A program made the translations under genes and the position numbers. A DNA stretch of 64,000 bases from Deltaproteobacteria bacterium (GTDB taxonomy: Bacteria > Myxococcota_A > UBA9042 > DTJE01). The notes under the pieces were generated by a model. The model was not told the DNA's origin. It ran no database searches and was given only the letters and a program-made list of their open reading frames with translations. This document shows positions 52,878 to 63,138 of this stretch, piece after piece. Location: the NCBI GenBank assembly GCA_029547805.1, contig JAKPOP010000003.1:248001-312000 (forward strand), read 5' to 3'. The first letter of the stretch is position 1. Each line of letters starts with the position of its first letter.

Positions 52878-53546
52878 TCAGGGTCCCCTCGCAACCCCCC
52901 AGGTGACGGCCCCTCCCCCATGGCAGGCGATCCCGGCGGCCAGCATGCGCGTTGCGTCGCGCACCTCCGCCTCCAGGTCCCCGGGACCGTAGATCACCGC
53001 CAGGGCCCGGCTGGTCCCGGCGTCGGTCTTGGTCGCCTGGGAGTCCTTCACGGGCGTCGCGATGGCATGATCCTCCCCCCAGGTCGCCACCAGGATCAGG
53101 TCCTCCAGGTCCAGCACCTGCCCGGACGGATTGAAGACATACCGCTCCCCGGGTCGGCCGTGACGGACCCGGAACATGTCCTCCCGGGCCCGGTCCAGGT
53201 CCACGATGCTGATGGGCAGCAGGGTCCGCAGCGAAACGAGGTTGTTGAGGTCCGCCAGCACGTTGATCCGAGGCACCTGTCCCTCTGCCGCCACCCGGAG
53301 CAGGTACTCGCTGGCCGGCTTCGCCCGACCCGTGGGGCGATAGTTCCCGTGGCGCAGCAGGTTCCGGACCACGGCCCGACGATCCTCCGCCCATGGAGTC
53401 CCGTTCCGGGTCACGGCCTCGGCAGCCGCCTGCTCCAGTTCCTGGACCAGGGCCTCCGGGGAAGGCCCGTTGCGGCAGCCCTTCACCCGCACCCAGCCAG
53501 CACAGGCCCCGGGAACCTCCATCACCAGCGGCGAAGGAACCGTCAT
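52878..53546 (-). CDS. B3/B4 tRNA-binding-domain protein
   Basis: This encodes 222 residues from the ATG at 53546 (GTCGGAGGGCG ahead). The body matches the B3/B4 domain that in phenylalanyl-tRNA synthetase beta edits mischarged tRNA: VLADLNNLVSLRTLLPISIVDLDR, a central GERYVFNPSGQVLDLEDLILV, and VKDSQATKTDAGTSRALAVIYG near the end. Stand-alone proteins of this type (COG3382) are common. A trans-editing deacylase role on mischarged tRNA has been proposed for them, but it is not shown for this one. It is a single gene between the kinase and the RND operon, divergent from the latter. Confidence 0.82.
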   Translation of the reverse strand: MTVPSPLVMEVPGACAGWVRVKGCRNGPSPEALVQELEQAAAEAVTRNGTPWAEDRRAVVRNLLRHGNYRPTGRAKPASEYLLRVAAEGQVPRINVLADLNNLVSLRTLLPISIVDLDRAREDMFRVRHGRPGERYVFNPSGQVLDLEDLILVATWGEDHAIATPVKDSQATKTDAGTSRALAVIYGPGDLEAEVRDATRMLAAGIACHGGGAVTWGVARGP

Positions 53547-53593
53547 CGCCCGCCCTCCGACACGACGGAGGCAATGATAGACCCGATTGGCGA

Positions 53594-53622
53594 TTGCCGA
53601 ACCCCCTGCCCGCTGGTAGAGT
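53594..53622 (+). promoter_or_regulatory. Candidate promoter of the RND efflux operon
   Basis: TTGCCG (53594-53599) and TAGAGT (53617-53622) are 17 bases apart; transcription would start near 53629. On the opposite strand a TATCAT lies about 30 bases before the B3/B4 gene start, so the region probably fires both ways. Confidence 0.45.
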
Positions 53623-53661
53623 TCGGTGCCTTCCTGTTGCTGCATGGGCACGAGGACGGAC

Positions 53662-55008
53662 ATGGCAACGCGACTCGGAACCCCTCTCGGGTGCCTCCTG
53701 GCCGGGCTCCTGCTGGCCCGACCGGCGATTGCCGACCCCTGGACGGTCGAGGAGGTGGTCGATCGGGCCCTCGCCCATTCGCCCTCCCTGAAGGCCCGGC
53801 AGGCCGGCCAGGACAAGGCGCGCTACGAACGCCACGCATCCCTGGCGGACCTCGGCCCCCGGGTGAACCTCTCGGCGGACTACCAGCGGTGGGACTCGGC
53901 CCTGAAGTTCACCTTCCAGGGTCCGGACCCGGCGACGATCCCGCCGGAGTTCTCCTGGGTCACGGATCTCTTCGGCTCCGGGGACAGCGTGATCCGGGCC
54001 CGAAACACCTGGTCGGCCTCGGTCGCGGTGGTCCAGCCCCTCACGGGCCTGGCGCCCCTGGCCCTGGCGGCGCACCTGGCAACCCTGAACCTGGACCGGG
54101 CCGCCCTGGACCTCTCCGCCGAGAAACGCCGCGTGCGCCTGCAGGCCATCGAGGGATTCCTGGGCCTCTGGAAGGCCAGGCGCAGTCTCACCGTGCTGGA
54201 GGAACTGCTCAAGGCGGCCCGGGAACACTACCGACAGGCCCAGGATGCGGAACGGGTCGGGCTGCTCAAGAAGGACGACGTGCTTCGGATCGACGTCCAG
54301 ATCGCGAACCTGGAGCAGGGGCTGGACCTGGCCCGGATGGGTGCCGAGGTCCAGAAGTCCTCCCTGGCCCTGATGCTGGGACTGTCTCTCGATGCGGAGA
54401 TCGAACTGGCCGAACCCCTGGCGGACGCCGGTGATCCGCCCCCCCTGGACCGGTGCCTGGCGAAGGCCCTGGAGGACCGGGAGGAGGTCCGGCAGGTCCG
54501 GGTCGCGGTCCGCATGGCCAGGACGGCCCGGGACCTCCAGGGAACCTCGTGGCTGCCCCAGGTCTCGGGCCTCTTCTCCTACAATCGGGCGACGGCGACG
54601 CAGTTCTCGAAGCCCGACTCCTGGTTTGTGGGGCTCACCGCCCAGTGGAACGCCTGGGACTGGGGGCACAACTTCCTGAAATTCCGCGCGGCCGAGGCCG
54701 ACGTCGCCTCCGCCCTCCGGGCTGCGGAGCAGGTCGAGGACCTGATCCGCCTGGACGTGAAGGCCCAGTGGCTCGCCCTCCAGAATGCCCGGGCCCAGGT
54801 CCTGCGGACCGATCGGGCCGTGACGCAGGCCCGCGAGAACCTGCGGATCCAGATGGAGCGGTCCCGGAACGGCCTCAACACGACCACCGACGTCCTGGAC
54901 GCCGAGGCCCTGGCGCTCCAGACCGAGACCGGCGCCCTCGATGCCCGTCACGAGGCCTGGTTGGCCCGGGAACGTCTCCGGGAGGCCCTGGGAGGAAGAT
55001 GGCCATGA
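53662..55008 (+). CDS. TolC-family outer membrane efflux protein (RND operon)
   Basis: This encodes 448 residues from the ATG at 53662, chosen because the signal peptide (RLGTPLGCLLAGLLLARPAIA) then begins at once and GAGGACGGA lies before it. Two OEP repeats are seen: WTVEEVVDRALAHSPSLKARQAG at the N-terminus and a second set from about residue 240, with the usual long helices. It supplies the outer-membrane channel for the pump encoded downstream. Its stop overlaps the adaptor ATG by four bases (ATGA). It is only distantly similar to the TolC protein at 15.8 kb. Confidence 0.9.
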   Translation: MATRLGTPLGCLLAGLLLARPAIADPWTVEEVVDRALAHSPSLKARQAGQDKARYERHASLADLGPRVNLSADYQRWDSALKFTFQGPDPATIPPEFSWVTDLFGSGDSVIRARNTWSASVAVVQPLTGLAPLALAAHLATLNLDRAALDLSAEKRRVRLQAIEGFLGLWKARRSLTVLEELLKAAREHYRQAQDAERVGLLKKDDVLRIDVQIANLEQGLDLARMGAEVQKSSLALMLGLSLDAEIELAEPLADAGDPPPLDRCLAKALEDREEVRQVRVAVRMARTARDLQGTSWLPQVSGLFSYNRATATQFSKPDSWFVGLTAQWNAWDWGHNFLKFRAAEADVASALRAAEQVEDLIRLDVKAQWLALQNARAQVLRTDRAVTQARENLRIQMERSRNGLNTTTDVLDAEALALQTETGALDARHEAWLARERLREALGGRWP

Positions 55009-56141
55009 AGCGATCCGCAATGCTCTCGTCCGTCGGCCTTGCGCTGCTGGCCCTCGGCTGCCCCGGGAAGCCGACGGACGGGGAAGGGCGCGAGGCCCCG
55101 AAGGTCGTCGCCCGGGCGGTGGCGCCGGAGGAATGGGAGGAGTCCCTGTCGCTCCCGGCAATGGCCGGCCCTGCCGCCACCGTGAACGTGGTGGCCAAGG
55201 TCCCGGGGCGCGTCGCCGCATGGCACTGCGACGAGGGCGCCCTGGTGGCCGAGGGGCAGGTCCTGCTGGAACTGGACACCCGGGACCTCCGGACGGCGCT
55301 CCGAAACGCCGAGGCCCAGGCCGCGATGGCCCGGGCCGGCCTCAAGGCCGCGGAGGTGCAGCGGGACAACGTGGCCAAGGAACGCCAACGGCTGTTGGAA
55401 CTGGCCAGGACCGGGTCCATCTCCCCCTCGGACGCGGACCGGATCGAGGCTGGCTTCCAGGCGGCCGAGGCCCAGGTCGGCGTTGCCCGGGCCCAGTTGG
55501 ACATGGCCCTGGCCGGCCTGGAGTTCGCCCGGCGGAACCTGTCCGAGGCGACGGTCCGGGCACCAGTGGCGGGCCTCGTGGTGAAGCGCATGGTGGACGT
55601 GGGCCAGGAGACGGCCCCGACCTCCGGAATGCCCTTGCTCGTGATGCAGGTGATCGACCCCTTGAAGGTGGAGGCCTCGGCTCCGGAGGCCTGGTTCTCG
55701 CGTCTGGCTCCGGGACAGGAGGCCACGATCGCCTTCGACGGCATCCCGGGACGCGAGTTCTCGGGCCGCCTCGAGATGGTGGGGCCCGTGGTGGACCCGG
55801 CCAGCAAGATGGTGCGCCTCCGGGTGGCGGTCCCCAATGTCCCCGGGGACGACGGACGTCCATTGCTGGTCCCGGGCATGTCGGGGTCGCTGCACATGCG
55901 CCTCGCCGCGGGACGGGTGTTCGTGATCCCGCTCAACACGGTTCGGCGGGAGGAGGGCGACGAGGTCGTCGTGCTGCTGGCCGGGGAAGGAGATCGCGTC
56001 CTGGAACGCCGCCTGCGGCCCTGGCGCCGGGACGGCCTCCGGATGCTGGTCCAATCGGGACTGGCCGACGGGGAACGGCTGATCACGGTGGCACCGAAGG
56101 ACCTCGCGCCGGGCACCGTCGTCCGCGTGTCGGAACCATGA
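55005..56141 (+). CDS. RND efflux periplasmic adaptor, lipoprotein
   Basis: This encodes 378 residues from the ATG at 55005, nine bases after GGAGG; an ATG at 54999 is also in frame but too close to it. The signal MKRSAMLSSVGLALLALGC gives lipidation at Cys19. The lipoyl halves (VVAKVPGRVAAWHCDEGALV and APVAGLVVKRMVDVGQET) surround an alpha-hairpin of about 70 residues, and beta-barrel and membrane-proximal domains follow. The cysteine in the first lipoyl half is unusual. It would bridge the inner-membrane pump and the TolC channel. The pump gene starts ten bases downstream. Confidence 0.92.
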   Translation: MKRSAMLSSVGLALLALGCPGKPTDGEGREAPKVVARAVAPEEWEESLSLPAMAGPAATVNVVAKVPGRVAAWHCDEGALVAEGQVLLELDTRDLRTALRNAEAQAAMARAGLKAAEVQRDNVAKERQRLLELARTGSISPSDADRIEAGFQAAEAQVGVARAQLDMALAGLEFARRNLSEATVRAPVAGLVVKRMVDVGQETAPTSGMPLLVMQVIDPLKVEASAPEAWFSRLAPGQEATIAFDGIPGREFSGRLEMVGPVVDPASKMVRLRVAVPNVPGDDGRPLLVPGMSGSLHMRLAAGRVFVIPLNTVRREEGDEVVVLLAGEGDRVLERRLRPWRRDGLRMLVQSGLADGERLITVAPKDLAPGTVVRVSEP

Positions 56142-56151
56142 AGGGGCCAGG

Positions 56152-59100
56152 ATGAAACTCACCGAACTCTCGGTCCGACGGCCCGTCTTCGCCAGCATCC
56201 TCTACATCGCCATCACCATCTTCGGACTGGTGGCCCTCTTCCGGCTTCCCATCGACCTCTACCCCGAGTTCGAGAACCCGGTCATCACGGTGGTGACCCT
56301 GTATCCCGGTGCGTCGTCCTGGGACGTCGAGGAGAAGATCACGAAGCCCCTGGAGAAGTCCCTGGGAATCCTCCCGGGCCTGGACGAGGTGACGAGCCGG
56401 TCCGTGGAGGGCGTCTCGGCGATCTACCTCAAGTTCGATTACGGGACCCCCCTGGACGAGGCGGCCAACGACGTCCGCAATGCCATCGACTTTGCGATGC
56501 AGACCTTGCCGGACAACGTGGACCGGCCGATGCTGTTCAAGTTCAACACCTCCTTCTTCCCGATCTACTTCGGCGCCGTGGTCAGCGACCAGGTGGACCT
56601 GACCAAGGAAAAGACCTGGCTGGACGACCACGTGGTGCAGGTGCTCCAGGCGATCCCGGGCGTGGGCAGCGCCCAGTTGTGGGGCGTGGCCCAGGAGGAG
56701 GTCCATGTGGACGTCCGACTGGCCGACCTGGAACAGCGGGGGATCGCCATCTCCCAGGTCTCCCAGGTTCTGATGGCCAGCAACGTGGCGATGCCGGCCG
56801 GACGCCTGAAGGATGCCGAGTACGACCTGCCCCTGCGGGTCCCCGGGGAGTACCGGACCGTCGAGGAGATCGGCGACACCATCCTCGCGGCCCCGAACGG
56901 CCAGGTGGTCCGGGTCCGGGACGTCGCGGATGTCCGTCAGGAGACCCGGGAGATGCACGCCGTCGGGCGCTTCGGCGGCGACTCGGTGGCAGTCTTCATG
57001 GTCCAGAAGCAGTCCGGTGCCAACACCGTCGAGGTGGCCCGGGCGGTCAAGAAGCGCCTGGCCGAGATGGCGCCCCAACTGGGCAAGGGAATCCGTTTCA
57101 TCGAGATCTTCGACTCGTCGGATTTCATCCAGTCGATGATCGACAACCTGAAGGGGTCCCTGGTCCTCGGGGGCCTGCTGGTGATCTTCGTCGTGCTGGT
57201 CTTCGTCCGCAGGGCCCGGGCCAGTCTGGTGGTCGCCGCCTCCATTCCCGGGTCGATGATCATCGCCTTCCTGCTGCTCTACCTGAAGGGCTACACCCTC
57301 AACGCCATCTCCCTGATGGCCTTGATCCTGGCCGTCGGCATGGTCGTGGACAACTCCATCGTCGTGCTGGAGAACATCACCCGACACCTGGAGGAAGGGG
57401 AATCGCCGGTCCGGTCCTCGGTGCTGGGCACCCGGGAGGTGGGACTGGCCATCTCGGCCTCGACCCTCACCACGATCGGCGTGTTTTTGCCCCTGATGTT
57501 CGTGAAGGGGCTGGTCAGCATCCTCTTCTCTCAGCTGGCCTTCGCCATCGTGGTCACGCTGGTGGCGTCGCTGTTCACCGCCATCTTCCTGACGCCGATG
57601 CTCATGGCCTGGTTCGCCGGGAAGCCCCGGAAGGGCCGCCAGACCTACGGCCGGCGGACGCCCGACTTCGTGAACCGGATGGAGCAGGGGTACGTTCGCC
57701 TCGTGGGATGGGCCCTCGGACACCGGTGGGCGATCTACGCGGTCTCCCTGGTGGCCTTCCTGGGCAGCCTCGGCCTGATCCTCCGGGTCGGCTTTGACTT
57801 CCTGCCGACCTTCGACAGCGGGGAGGTCCGGATCACCGTCGAGTTGCCACCGGGGACCGCGCTGGAGAAGACCGACGCCATGTCGAGGCACATCGTCCAG
57901 CGGCTCCGGGAGATCCCGGACGTCGAGAACGTCTTCGAACAGGTCGGTGAGGACGATACGGGCTGGAGCGCCCTGATGGGCCAGAGCAAGGGGACCCACG
58001 TCATCGAACTGAACCTCCGCCTGAAGCCCCGGGAGTCGGGCCGACGCCGGGTCGAGCCGGTGGCCGAGGACGCCAGGCGCATCCTGGGGGAGATGAACGG
58101 CCTCGTGTCCTGGGACGTCTCGTACGGAGACAACGGCCCCGGCCAGTTGATGGGCAACAAGCCCTTCGTGGTGGAGATCCTGGGGTCCGACTACGGGCGG
58201 CTCAAGGAGGCCGCCTACGCCGTCGAGGCGGTGCTGAAGGGGATCGAGGGCACCCGGGACGTGGTGGCCGAGGTCCCCTACGAGAAGCCCGAGGTCCACG
58301 TGGACGTGGATCGCCGTCGTCTGGCCCTGTCGGGGACCACGATGGCCCAGGCCTCGGAGGCCGTCCGGACCTCCATCTACGGCGCCACGGTGACCCGTTT
58401 CCGGGGCACCGGAAAGGACATCGACGTCGTGGTGCGCCTGGCCCCGGGAGACCGGGAGGACCCTGCCAAGGTCTCCCGCATCCCCGTCTCCACGCTGGTC
58501 GGCCCGCCGGTACCCCTGGGGAACCTGGCCGCCCTGGGCAGCGGATTCGCCCCGATGCAGGTGGACCACTCGGCCCAGCAGCGGGTCCTGCGGGTCGGGG
58601 CCAACCTCTCGGGCATCACCCTGGCCGAGGTCTCCCGGGCCTTCGACGACCGGTCCTCGGACATCCGCCGGAAGTACGACGACCTCTCCTTCCGGCTGGG
58701 GGGACAGGCCAAGCAGCAGCAGGAGACGGGAATGGACCTGATCCTGATGCTCATCCTGGGCCTGATCCTGACCTACCTGATCATGGCGGCCCAGTTCGAG
58801 TCCTTCCTGGACCCGGCGGTGATCATGTTCAGCGTGCCCTTCTCGTTCACCGGGGCCTTCCTGGGCCTCGCCATCCTCGGGGACAAGTTCAACGTGCTGG
58901 CCTTCCTCGGGATGATCATGCTGATCGGCATCGTGGTGAACAACGCCATCGTGCTGGTGGACTACGTGAACTTCCTGCGGTTGGAACAGGGCATGCCACT
59001 CGTGGAGGCCGTCATCGAGACCTCCCGGCGTCGGCTTCGGCCCATCCTGATGACCACCATCACGACCCTCTTCGGAGTGCTCCCCCTGGCCTGGAGCAGC

Positions 59101-59289
59101 GGGGAGGGGTCCGAGTTGTGGCACCCCATCGGGGTCACGATGCTGGGCGGCCTGAGCCTCTCCACCGCCACCACGCTGCTCATCGTCCCGTGCATGTACG
59201 TCACGATGGAGCGTTTCCGCCAGATGGGCCGGTTCGCCTCCCGGGCCGCCGTCACTTCGGAACTGAAGCAGATGGAACGGGAATCCTGA
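56152..59289 (+). CDS. RND efflux pump, HAE1/AcrB family
   Basis: This encodes 1045 residues, the usual length. An N-terminal helix (PVFASILYIAITIFGLVALF), the first large periplasmic loop, helices 2-6 with AVGMVVDNSIVVLEN (the proton-relay Asp in helix 4), then a second half-repeat starting near residue 525 and ending with AWSSGEGSELWHPIGVTMLGG. The paired-Asp site of AcrB is a single Asp followed by Asn here, as in many HAE1-type pumps. It exports amphipathic compounds by proton antiport, drawing from the periplasm or the outer leaflet. With the two genes before it, it forms a complete tripartite system. The substrate is unknown. Confidence 0.95.
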   Translation: MKLTELSVRRPVFASILYIAITIFGLVALFRLPIDLYPEFENPVITVVTLYPGASSWDVEEKITKPLEKSLGILPGLDEVTSRSVEGVSAIYLKFDYGTPLDEAANDVRNAIDFAMQTLPDNVDRPMLFKFNTSFFPIYFGAVVSDQVDLTKEKTWLDDHVVQVLQAIPGVGSAQLWGVAQEEVHVDVRLADLEQRGIAISQVSQVLMASNVAMPAGRLKDAEYDLPLRVPGEYRTVEEIGDTILAAPNGQVVRVRDVADVRQETREMHAVGRFGGDSVAVFMVQKQSGANTVEVARAVKKRLAEMAPQLGKGIRFIEIFDSSDFIQSMIDNLKGSLVLGGLLVIFVVLVFVRRARASLVVAASIPGSMIIAFLLLYLKGYTLNAISLMALILAVGMVVDNSIVVLENITRHLEEGESPVRSSVLGTREVGLAISASTLTTIGVFLPLMFVKGLVSILFSQLAFAIVVTLVASLFTAIFLTPMLMAWFAGKPRKGRQTYGRRTPDFVNRMEQGYVRLVGWALGHRWAIYAVSLVAFLGSLGLILRVGFDFLPTFDSGEVRITVELPPGTALEKTDAMSRHIVQRLREIPDVENVFEQVGEDDTGWSALMGQSKGTHVIELNLRLKPRESGRRRVEPVAEDARRILGEMNGLVSWDVSYGDNGPGQLMGNKPFVVEILGSDYGRLKEAAYAVEAVLKGIEGTRDVVAEVPYEKPEVHVDVDRRRLALSGTTMAQASEAVRTSIYGATVTRFRGTGKDIDVVVRLAPGDREDPAKVSRIPVSTLVGPPVPLGNLAALGSGFAPMQVDHSAQQRVLRVGANLSGITLAEVSRAFDDRSSDIRRKYDDLSFRLGGQAKQQQETGMDLILMLILGLILTYLIMAAQFESFLDPAVIMFSVPFSFTGAFLGLAILGDKFNVLAFLGMIMLIGIVVNNAIVLVDYVNFLRLEQGMPLVEAVIETSRRRLRPILMTTITTLFGVLPLAWSSGEGSELWHPIGVTMLGGLSLSTATTLLIVPCMYVTMERFRQMGRFASRAAVTSELKQMERES

Positions 59290-59342
59290 CCCGTGTCCCG
59301 GCCCCGTGGGATCCTGGCTCTGCATCCTTCAGGAGTCCAGCC

Positions 59343-60605
59343 ATGTCAGACGGCTCGTGGGCGTTGTTCGTGGCAGCGGGACTGGTCATCGCCGCCTCCC
59401 TGGTGCTGGTGATCCTGGCCCGACGGACGATGGGGCAGGTCCTCCGGGAGGTCGCTGAGGTCCAGGGACGCCTGGACGGGATGCTCCGGGACGAGATCGC
59501 CCGATTCCGGGGAGAGGTCGGCGGCGGCCTCCGGGACCAGCGGCTCGAGGTCTCGGCGGCGCTGGACCGCCTGGTGGCGAATCTGTCCCGGAGCCTGGAG
59601 GAGATGCGCCAGGCCGAGTCCACGCGGCAGGAGGCCCTCCGGGGCACCGTGGAGGGCCGTCTGGACGCCCTTCGACAAGAGAACGCCCAGGCCCTTGAGG
59701 AGGTCCGGAAGGTCGTGGACGAACGCCTCCAGACCACGCTGGACCAGCGCCTCGGAGAGTCCTTCGCCCGGGTCGGCCAGCAACTCGAAGGGGTTCATCG
59801 CGGTCTCGGGGAGATGACGGCGATGGCCGCAGGGCTCGCCGACGTGCGTCGCATGCTCTCGAACGTGAAGGTCCGGGGGACCTGGGGGGAGGTGCAGCTC
59901 CGGACCCTGCTGGACGAGGTCCTCCTGCCCTCCCAGTTCGACTGCAACGTGGCGACCCGGCCCGGTTCCTCCGATCGGGTGGAGTTCGCCATCCGCCTCC
60001 CGGGTTCCCGGGACGAAGGCCCCGTCTGGCTGCCCATCGATGCCAAGTTTCCCCAGGAGGACTTCCAGCGACTGCTGGAGGCCTCGGATCGCGGCGATTC
60101 CGAGGCCGTGGATGCCGCCGCGAAGGCCCTGGAGGCCCGGGTGCGCCAGATGGCCCGGACCATCCGGGAGAAGTATGTCGCACCGCCGGCCACCACCGAT
60201 TTTGCCATCCTCTACCTGCCGCTGGAGAGCCTTTACGCCGAAGTCCTGAGGCGCCCGGGACTGGTGGAGTCGCTCCAACGGGAACACCGGGTCATCGTGG
60301 CGGGACCCACGACCATCGCGGCGCTGCTCAACGCACTCCAGGTGGGATTCCACTCCCTCGCCCTCGAGCACCGTTCCCAGGAGGTCCTCCGGCTCCTGGG
60401 GGCGGTGAAGGGGGAATTCGAGCGCTTCGGGGAGGCCCTGGCCCGGGCCGAGAAGCGCATCGGCGAGGCGGGGCGCGCCCTGGAGCAGGTGGGCACCCGA
60501 ACCCGCGTGATGGTCCGGCGGCTCCGGGACGTGGAGGCCGGACCCGCGACCCAGGAGAGCCTGCAGGAGGACGAAGACGAGGTCCCGCCGGGGCAAGATT
60601 CCTGA
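59343..60605 (+). CDS. rmuC: DNA recombination protein RmuC
   Basis: This encodes 420 residues from the ATG at 59343 (CAGGAGT ahead). An N-terminal membrane helix (WALFVAAGLVIAASLVLVILA), a long coiled coil (about 40-165), then the RmuC core: VRGTWGEVQLRTLLDEVLLPSQF, PIDAKFPQEDF, YVAPPATTDFAILYLPLESLYAEV and RHRVIVAGPTT-like residues. The core has a restriction-endonuclease-like fold. RmuC limits inversions and other rearrangements between short inverted repeats and is anchored in the membrane. It follows the RND pump gene after 53 bases. Confidence 0.95.
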   Translation: MSDGSWALFVAAGLVIAASLVLVILARRTMGQVLREVAEVQGRLDGMLRDEIARFRGEVGGGLRDQRLEVSAALDRLVANLSRSLEEMRQAESTRQEALRGTVEGRLDALRQENAQALEEVRKVVDERLQTTLDQRLGESFARVGQQLEGVHRGLGEMTAMAAGLADVRRMLSNVKVRGTWGEVQLRTLLDEVLLPSQFDCNVATRPGSSDRVEFAIRLPGSRDEGPVWLPIDAKFPQEDFQRLLEASDRGDSEAVDAAAKALEARVRQMARTIREKYVAPPATTDFAILYLPLESLYAEVLRRPGLVESLQREHRVIVAGPTTIAALLNALQVGFHSLALEHRSQEVLRLLGAVKGEFERFGEALARAEKRIGEAGRALEQVGTRTRVMVRRLRDVEAGPATQESLQEDEDEVPPGQDS

Positions 60606-60638
60606 ATCTTGGTGGTTTTCCGACTTCTTCTATCCGGA

Positions 60639-60667
60639 TTGACTCAGAACCGCTTTCGGTGTAGAAA
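60639..60667 (+). promoter_or_regulatory. Promoter of the membrane pyrophosphatase gene
   Basis: TTGACT (60639-60644), 17 bases, TAGAAA (60662-60667). This is one of the best sigma-70-type matches in the window. The leader of about 54 bases ends in GGAGGAGG. Confidence 0.65.
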
Positions 60668-60727
60668 TCACGCACTTTGACTCGCGCGTCGAGGGGATCG
60701 GACGCTTACCAAGTGGAGGAGGTGCTC

Positions 60728-63076
60728 ATGAGCGGTGACCTGGTGACGACCCTGTGGTGGATCGCCCCCATCGGGTCCTTGATCGCCCTGATCATGGCCT
60801 ACGTCTTCTATCGCATGATGATGAACGCCGAGGACGGCAACGACCGCATGCGGGAGATCGCTCAGGCGGTCCGGGAAGGGGCCTACGCCTATCTCGGACG
60901 GCAGTACCGGGTCGTCACCATCGTCTTCGCGGTGATGGTGGTCATCCTGGCCGTGCTGAGCTACCTGGGCATCCAGAACCCCTTCGTCCCGGTGGCGTTC
61001 CTGACCGGCGGCTTCTTCTCGGGCCTCTCGGGATACCTCGGGATGAAGACCGCCACCAACGCCTCCTCCCGGACCTCCCAGGGGGCCATTCACAGCCTGA
61101 ACCGGGCCCTGCAGGTGGCCTTCCGGTCCGGCGCCGTGATGGGCCTGGTGGTGGTCGGGTTCGGGCTTATCGACATCTCCCTCTGGTACCTGATCCTGGA
61201 CCGACTGGTCTATACCCCCGAGCACCTCCAGAACGGCCTTTCGGCCCTGGGCCTGACCTTCGTCCACGCCGGAACCACCGAACACCAGAAACTGGTCGAG
61301 ATCACGGTCACGATGCTGACCTTCGGCATGGGCGCCTCGACCCAGGCCCTCTTCGCCCGCGTCGGTGGCGGCATCTACACGAAGGCCGCCGACGTCGGGG
61401 CCGACCTGGTGGGCAAGGTCGAGTCCAACATCCCCGAGGACGACCCCCGGAACCCGGCGACCATCGCCGACAACGTCGGTGACAACGTCGGCGACGTGGC
61501 CGGCATGGGCGCGGACCTCTACGAGTCCTACTGCGGGTCGATCCTCTCGACGGCCGCACTGGGAGCCGCCCTCCCCTACGCGAACCAGTCGGACAACCTG
61601 AAGGCGGTCCTCTCGCCCATGATCGTCGCCGGCGTGGGCACGATCCTCTCCATCTTCGGCATCTTCCTGGTCCGGGCGAAAGAGGACGCCACCCAGCGCA
61701 ACCTCCTCCGGGCCCTGCTGCTGGGCACCCTGGGCGCCTCGGTCCTGATCATCCCGGCGGTGTGGTTCCTGGGCTACATCGGCATCGTCCCCGAGGGGGT
61801 CTGGATCTCGGTCATCGCGGGCCTGCTGGCGGGGGTCGTGATCGGGCAGGCCACGGAGTACTTCACCAGCGACGAGTATGCCCCCACCAAGGGCATCGCC
61901 AAGCAGTGCACGATGGGTCCGGCGACCACGATCATCGACGGGATGGCCGTCGGCATGATGTCCACGCTGATCCCGGTGATCACGGTGGTGATCGCCCTGC
62001 TGGTGGCCTTCTGGGCCCCCAGTGGCTTCCAGGAGGGCCGCTTCGCCTTCGGGCTTTACGGGGTCGGCTTCGCGGCGGTCGGGATGCTGGCGACCCTCGG
62101 AATCACGCTGGCCACCGACGCCTATGGCCCCATCGCCGACAATGCGGGCGGCAACGCCGAGATGGCCCACCTGCCCAAGGAGGTCCGGCAGCGGACCGAC
62201 GCCCTCGACGCCCTCGGCAACACCACGGCGGCGACCGGCAAGGGGTTCGCCATCGGGTCGGCGGCCCTGACGGCCCTGGCGCTGCTTGCAGGCTACATCG
62301 AGGAGGTCCGGATCTGGATCGGCCGCATGGCCGACAACCCCTCCATCGGCGAGGCGGGCTACTACATCCGGGGGCCGATCCTCTTCGTCAAGGGGCATCT
62401 GGCCGATGCCTCCCAGGCCGCCCTGGCCAGGGCCGCCGAGATGAAACTGACGGTCGTCGGGACCTATGACGCCACGATGGCGGACTTCATGCGGGCCTTC
62501 GACGTCACCCTGATGAACCCCGCCGTGATCGCCGGCGTCTTCATCGGCGCGATGATGGTCTTCTTCTTCTCGGCCCTGACGATCAAGGCCGTGGGCCGCG
62601 CTGCCGGCTCGATGGTCGAGGAGGTCCGGCGCCAGTTCCAGGAGCGCCCGGGGATCATGGAAGGCACCGAGCGGCCGGACTACGCCCGATGCGTGGCCAT
62701 CTCGACTCAGGGGGCGCAGCGGGAGATGGTCCTCCCGTCGCTGCTGGCCATCATTGTCCCCATCATCGTCGGCATCCTCTTCGGGGTCACCGGCGTGCTG
62801 GGCCTGCTGGTCGGAGGCCTGTCCACCGGCTTCGTCACCGCCGTGATGCTGAACAACGCCGGCGGGGCCTGGGACAACGCCAAGAAGTTCATCGAGAAGG
62901 GCAACTACGGCGGCAAGGGGTCCCAGGCCCACAAGGCCGGCGTGGTCGGCGACACCGTGGGCGACCCCTTCAAGGACACAACCGGCCCGAGCCTGAACAT
63001 CCTGATCAAACTGATGTCGATGGTCTCGGTGGTCTTCGCCGGGCTCATCGTGGCCTTCGGCGGCCTCTTCGGCTGA
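60728..63076 (+). CDS. hppA: Membrane-bound ion-translocating pyrophosphatase
   Basis: This encodes 782 residues with about 16 membrane helices. The pyrophosphate site is intact: [20 protein letters not shown] (213-232), [20 protein letters not shown] (237-256) and [18 protein letters not shown] (464-480). At the positions that decide potassium dependence it has Ala501 and Gly504 (in [10 protein letters not shown]), the residues of the K+-dependent subfamily. It couples pyrophosphate hydrolysis to export of H+ or Na+. Glu266 in GADLYESY is the residue associated with Na+ transport, but many H+ pumps keep it too. It has its own promoter and lies alone between rmuC and the last gene. Confidence 0.95.
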   Translation: MSGDLVTTLWWIAPIGSLIALIMAYVFYRMMMNAEDGNDRMREIAQAVREGAYAYLGRQYRVVTIVFAVMVVILAVLSYLGIQNPFVPVAFLTGGFFSGLSGYLGMKTATNASSRTSQGAIHSLNRALQVAFRSGAVMGLVVVGFGLIDISLWYLILDRLVYTPEHLQNGLSALGLTFVHAGTTEHQKLVEITVTMLTFGMGASTQALFARVGGGIYTKAADVGADLVGKVESNIPEDDPRNPATIADNVGDNVGDVAGMGADLYESYCGSILSTAALGAALPYANQSDNLKAVLSPMIVAGVGTILSIFGIFLVRAKEDATQRNLLRALLLGTLGASVLIIPAVWFLGYIGIVPEGVWISVIAGLLAGVVIGQATEYFTSDEYAPTKGIAKQCTMGPATTIIDGMAVGMMSTLIPVITVVIALLVAFWAPSGFQEGRFAFGLYGVGFAAVGMLATLGITLATDAYGPIADNAGGNAEMAHLPKEVRQRTDALDALGNTTAATGKGFAIGSAALTALALLAGYIEEVRIWIGRMADNPSIGEAGYYIRGPILFVKGHLADASQAALARAAEMKLTVVGTYDATMADFMRAFDVTLMNPAVIAGVFIGAMMVFFFSALTIKAVGRAAGSMVEEVRRQFQERPGIMEGTERPDYARCVAISTQGAQREMVLPSLLAIIVPIIVGILFGVTGVLGLLVGGLSTGFVTAVMLNNAGGAWDNAKKFIEKGNYGGKGSQAHKAGVVGDTVGDPFKDTTGPSLNILIKLMSMVSVVFAGLIVAFGGLFG

Positions 63077-63138
63077 ACCCGATCGGTCTTCCTCCCGGGT
63101 CCTCCGGTGGCCTACAATGAGAGGGCACAGGGGTCCCG

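Noticed and set aside
56083-59325. Minus-strand open frame of 1080 codons opposite the RND pump
   Set aside because: The product is His/Gly/Asp/Gln rich without motifs; the plus-strand pump is unmistakable.
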